Below are positions 41,463 through 44,009 of a stretch of DNA of 44,009 nucleotides, one piece after another. How positions within the stretch are numbered: position 1 is the stretch's first letter; each line of letters starts with the position of its first letter. The notes beneath the pieces are model-generated. The model saw nothing but the letters and a program-made list of their open reading frames with translations. It made no database searches and had not been told where the DNA came from. Source of the stretch: Gnetum montanum (taxonomy: Eukaryota; Streptophyta; Gnetopsida; Gnetales; Gnetaceae); contig MNCI01016353.1 in the NCBI GenBank assembly GCA_015680685.1, positions 1 through 44,009 on the forward strand. Direction: 5' to 3'. Position numbers and translations under genes: made by a program.

Positions 41463-42840
41463 TTGTGCCTGGAAAATTTGATTGTTGGTAAAATCAAAAA
41501 TTCTAGGTGGAATAGCCTATGGGCCTATGAGAAACAAGGTCCAAGGTGCCTTAGATGGTCTAGCCAATCACCTAGGGACTTAGAAAGTATAAACAAGAAA
41601 AGAAAAATAAAATTGTAGATTTGAATAAAAGTAATCATAGAATTAAACTTGGATAAAATCTGCACTATGAATGAAATAGAAAACTTTATTAAAATAGCAA
41701 AAATTCTTAATAGATTATGTGCCTAAATGCACCAGAAGCTTGTTTGAATGGAGCTTGGAGCCTTTTGGAGTTGGTAGGTTGCATTCTGTAGTCAAACTCC
41801 ACGATTCAGGTACTCCCCAATCCTAATCATTAAAATCCTCTTGTTGGTTTTTTCTTGAATCTATAACTTTTGGGTTTAAGTGGTGTGAACAATGGTGTTT
41901 GAATTTAGTAGCAATGGGACTATGTTGAGAGTCTTGGGTGCTCAAGTAAATGGAAATTACTTCAAAATTCTTTCTGAAAATGGGTTTTTGATGCTCAAGG
42001 TTGCTATGGTGGTATGGTTGAAAAAATGTGTTAGAATTGAATGAAGTGTTCAAGTTTGGCTTTTATAGGCTTTGGAATTGTAGAATTTAGGCTACAAATT
42101 TCTAGCATAATTGCTAAGATATCGATGCCATTTTTAGGTGTGTAGGCCATAATTCCCAATGTAGTTAACCATTTATGACAAGTTTTGACACCCAAGGGCC
42201 ATCAAATCCACACCAGATAATAAAAATAGTAAATAGACTTTTGTGACTACGTTGGCTTCACCTCAACTATGTTGGCCTTGAAGAGCTACACTAGCATTAT
42301 TAAAATTTGTTGGGAAATGTGGTGACTATTTTGGCCATGTGAATATTGTTGAAGATCTGAGATGACTATGTTGGTTGTGTTGCAACTATTAGGAATTGTA
42401 ACAACTACACTGAGAATTGTTGGGAAATTGAAAATCCAACACCACCAACATTGTCCTTGCAATATCCATGTTGGGTTTTGTTACAACTACACTAGAAATT
42501 ATTGGACAATGGAAAACCCAACACCGCCAATGTTGGGTGTAGGTGGCTCCAGCGTAGTTGAGTATATACCCCTATAAAAACCCATGAAAATTCCAAATTT
42601 GGTAGTCCCCAAGGCATTTGTAGCCCTTCCAAGCCCATATATAGACATAATATCACTTTTTCGACTTGGGAAGTGAGGTAGTAATACTTTATGAGGCATT
42701 TTTCATCCCCCAAAAAGTTAAAGTATGCAAGATTGTAGTTCATGGGCCACAAACCTTACATTTACAATAATATCTTACCTCAAGCTAGGTGGTGAAGGTT
42801 ACAACTTACAACATGTGTTTTCTTGGTAGTGTTTTATTGA
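41463..42840 (+). repeat. Family-H LTR copy 3 (3' LTR of E?)
   Basis: It starts TGTTGTGCCTGG. Landmarks shared with copies 1 and 2 are GGGCCTATGAG, GGTGCCTTAGATGGTCTAGC, CAATCACCTAGGGACTTA and TTTATAGGC (about 42062). The second half carries hairpins such as ACCCAACA...TGTTGGGT (about 42516-42538). The right end is uncertain. Confidence 0.55.
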
Positions 42841-44009
42841 TCCCTCTTTGTTAATGTTTGGAGGATTGACCTAAGAGACATCCACAAAGAATACAAAACA
42901 CCACTGCGAGCCCATCATCAATGTTTCCTCTTCACACTTAATCCTATAGTGTCAAACCATGCCAAAGAGTGCTTTGTTATAGTGGGATAAGGTTATGATG
43001 AGGTGATAAAAGTTGCAGGTTATATTTGATCATCAAGAAATGGTCATGAGAATTCCATAGGTTGACATAATGGCTACAATATGGCACATGTTGAATAATC
43101 AATTAAGGCTTTGTGATTCATGCTTTGAAGTGTTGGTCACTTGGTAATAGTTTTGAGGAAATAGCACCTTACTCCAAGGTTTCTTTGGTCTTTCGGATGC
43201 TTCCTTTTCATGTTTGGAGCCATTAGTTTGTCTTTTAGTCCTATGACCATTTGGCTTTTTGGTAATTTACTTTCCCATTATTTTTAAGAAATGAAACCCT
43301 CATTGGGTTTCATTGTCAAGGCTCGGTTCGATTTGGTTTTCCCGTTGAATGAGATGTATTACATCTAACGAACTTGATGGTGGAGCATGATGAAAGGGAT
43401 ATCAAATGGCCACAATGCATGAGTGTCAAACAGAAGTTACCATTGTCATTTAAGACAAGGAAGGTCATAATTATACTACGGGTTTGAACTTAAGGAGAGG
43501 TAATAGGAGTGAAGTGGAATAGGCACTCTTGGTATGGTAGGATAAACTCACTAAATCTTGTTTATCAAGGTCACATGGCGACTTGCTTACGTAATGAGTT
43601 ACACTTTTGTAATGACTCTAGGCTTCATCCTACAAGTACAACTCCAAGAGAACAACAAAACAAGACAAAGAAACCATGTTGTCACAATACAATGCATAGG
43701 GTTATATGAAAGAACTAGAAAACCAGGCCATCATAGGTCATGATCTTTACACCTAAAAGGGATCTACATCTTGTAGTACATATGTTATAAAGTTTTAGTC
43801 CATTTGTTATGCAAAAAGATGTAGAGAAAAGAGTGCTAGCTCACTTGTTATTGGTTACTATGGTCATGGATATTGATGTTGGTACCTGCTAAGAGAATGT
43901 GTTATATGTAATAAGGTTTTAGATAGATATGATTGACCAAATTGGCCAATTCATTCTCATCCATGTTTGCCACTCTAAAGGCTCCATTTCCATGGGCCTT
44001 GGTGATTAA
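42841..44009. other. Unassigned right flank
   Basis: No reading frame here has a motif that I recognise. The overlapping plus frames at 43509-43743 look like chance. Apart from the hairpin at 43290-43314 I see nothing. Confidence 0.5.
43290..43314. repeat. 10-bp perfect-stem hairpin
   Basis: AATGAAACCC and GGGTTTCATT are exact reverse complements around the loop TCATT. It lies in otherwise unassigned sequence and could be part of an undetected LTR or MITE. Confidence 0.85.

Larger units (their letters stand above)
34010..42840 (+). mobile_element. Gypsy element E with nested C and G, plus strand
   Basis: Two family-H LTR-like sequences (about 34010-34690 and about 41463-42840) flank a plus-strand Gag knuckle, protease and RT start. 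The coding part is split by element C (35775-39946) and ends at LTR G (about 40640). Most of pol after the RT start is missing. Using the two H copies as its LTRs is an inference from order and strand. The ends are approximate. Confidence 0.55.

Overview
The window looks like intergenic DNA from a large, repeat-rich plant genome. I infer this from nested LTR retrotransposons of both Copia and Gypsy type, plant-type primer-binding sites (initiator-Met-like and Asp-tRNA-like), plant-style introns, and heavy decay of every reading frame. A gymnosperm or another plant with slow DNA loss would fit, but nothing here fixes the species. I see no intact protein-coding gene, no tRNA or rRNA gene and no CRISPR array.

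Layout: (1) About 655-9235 was a diverged tandem array with a period near 31 bp. A minus-strand Copia element (1183-8410, duplication TTTGG) split it and itself carries a nested LTR (about 3191-4740). (2) 9602-11043 and 21828-22581 are parts of one decayed multi-exon gene whose splice phases still fit. It was broken in exon 4 by Gypsy element A (11044-21822, plus strand) and in exon 6 by Gypsy element B (22582-29129, minus strand). (3) 29130-33990 is a minus-strand fragment D of another Gypsy lineage (protease and gag) holding a clean solo LTR F (30338-31058, duplication ATGAT). (4) About 34010-42840 is a plus-strand Gypsy E (gag knuckle, protease, start of RT). Inside it sit a gag-only minus-strand element C (35775-39946) and a very old LTR G (about 40640-41455). 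(5) 42841-44009 holds nothing I can name.

A, B, C, F and G share one LTR family: ends TGATGAG...CTCATCA, a shared U5 end, a tRNA-Asp-like primer site one base past the LTR, and a related Gag. They form an assembly series: A has gag, protease, part of RT/RNase H and an extra downstream ORF; B has gag and protease only; C has gag only; F and G are LTRs. Their U3 promoters differ: TGGGCC/ATCAAYG repeats in A, GATATCG repeats in C and F. The same kind of TGGGCC-like repeats plus a TATA box recur inside A just ahead of its extra ORF. That extra ORF (17822-20598, about 920 codons) keeps one frame for about 2.57 kb despite roughly fifty stop codons, mostly TAG/TAA where Gln codons are expected. It is the most interesting coding signal in the window. 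Coordinates of element ends marked 'about' are approximate.
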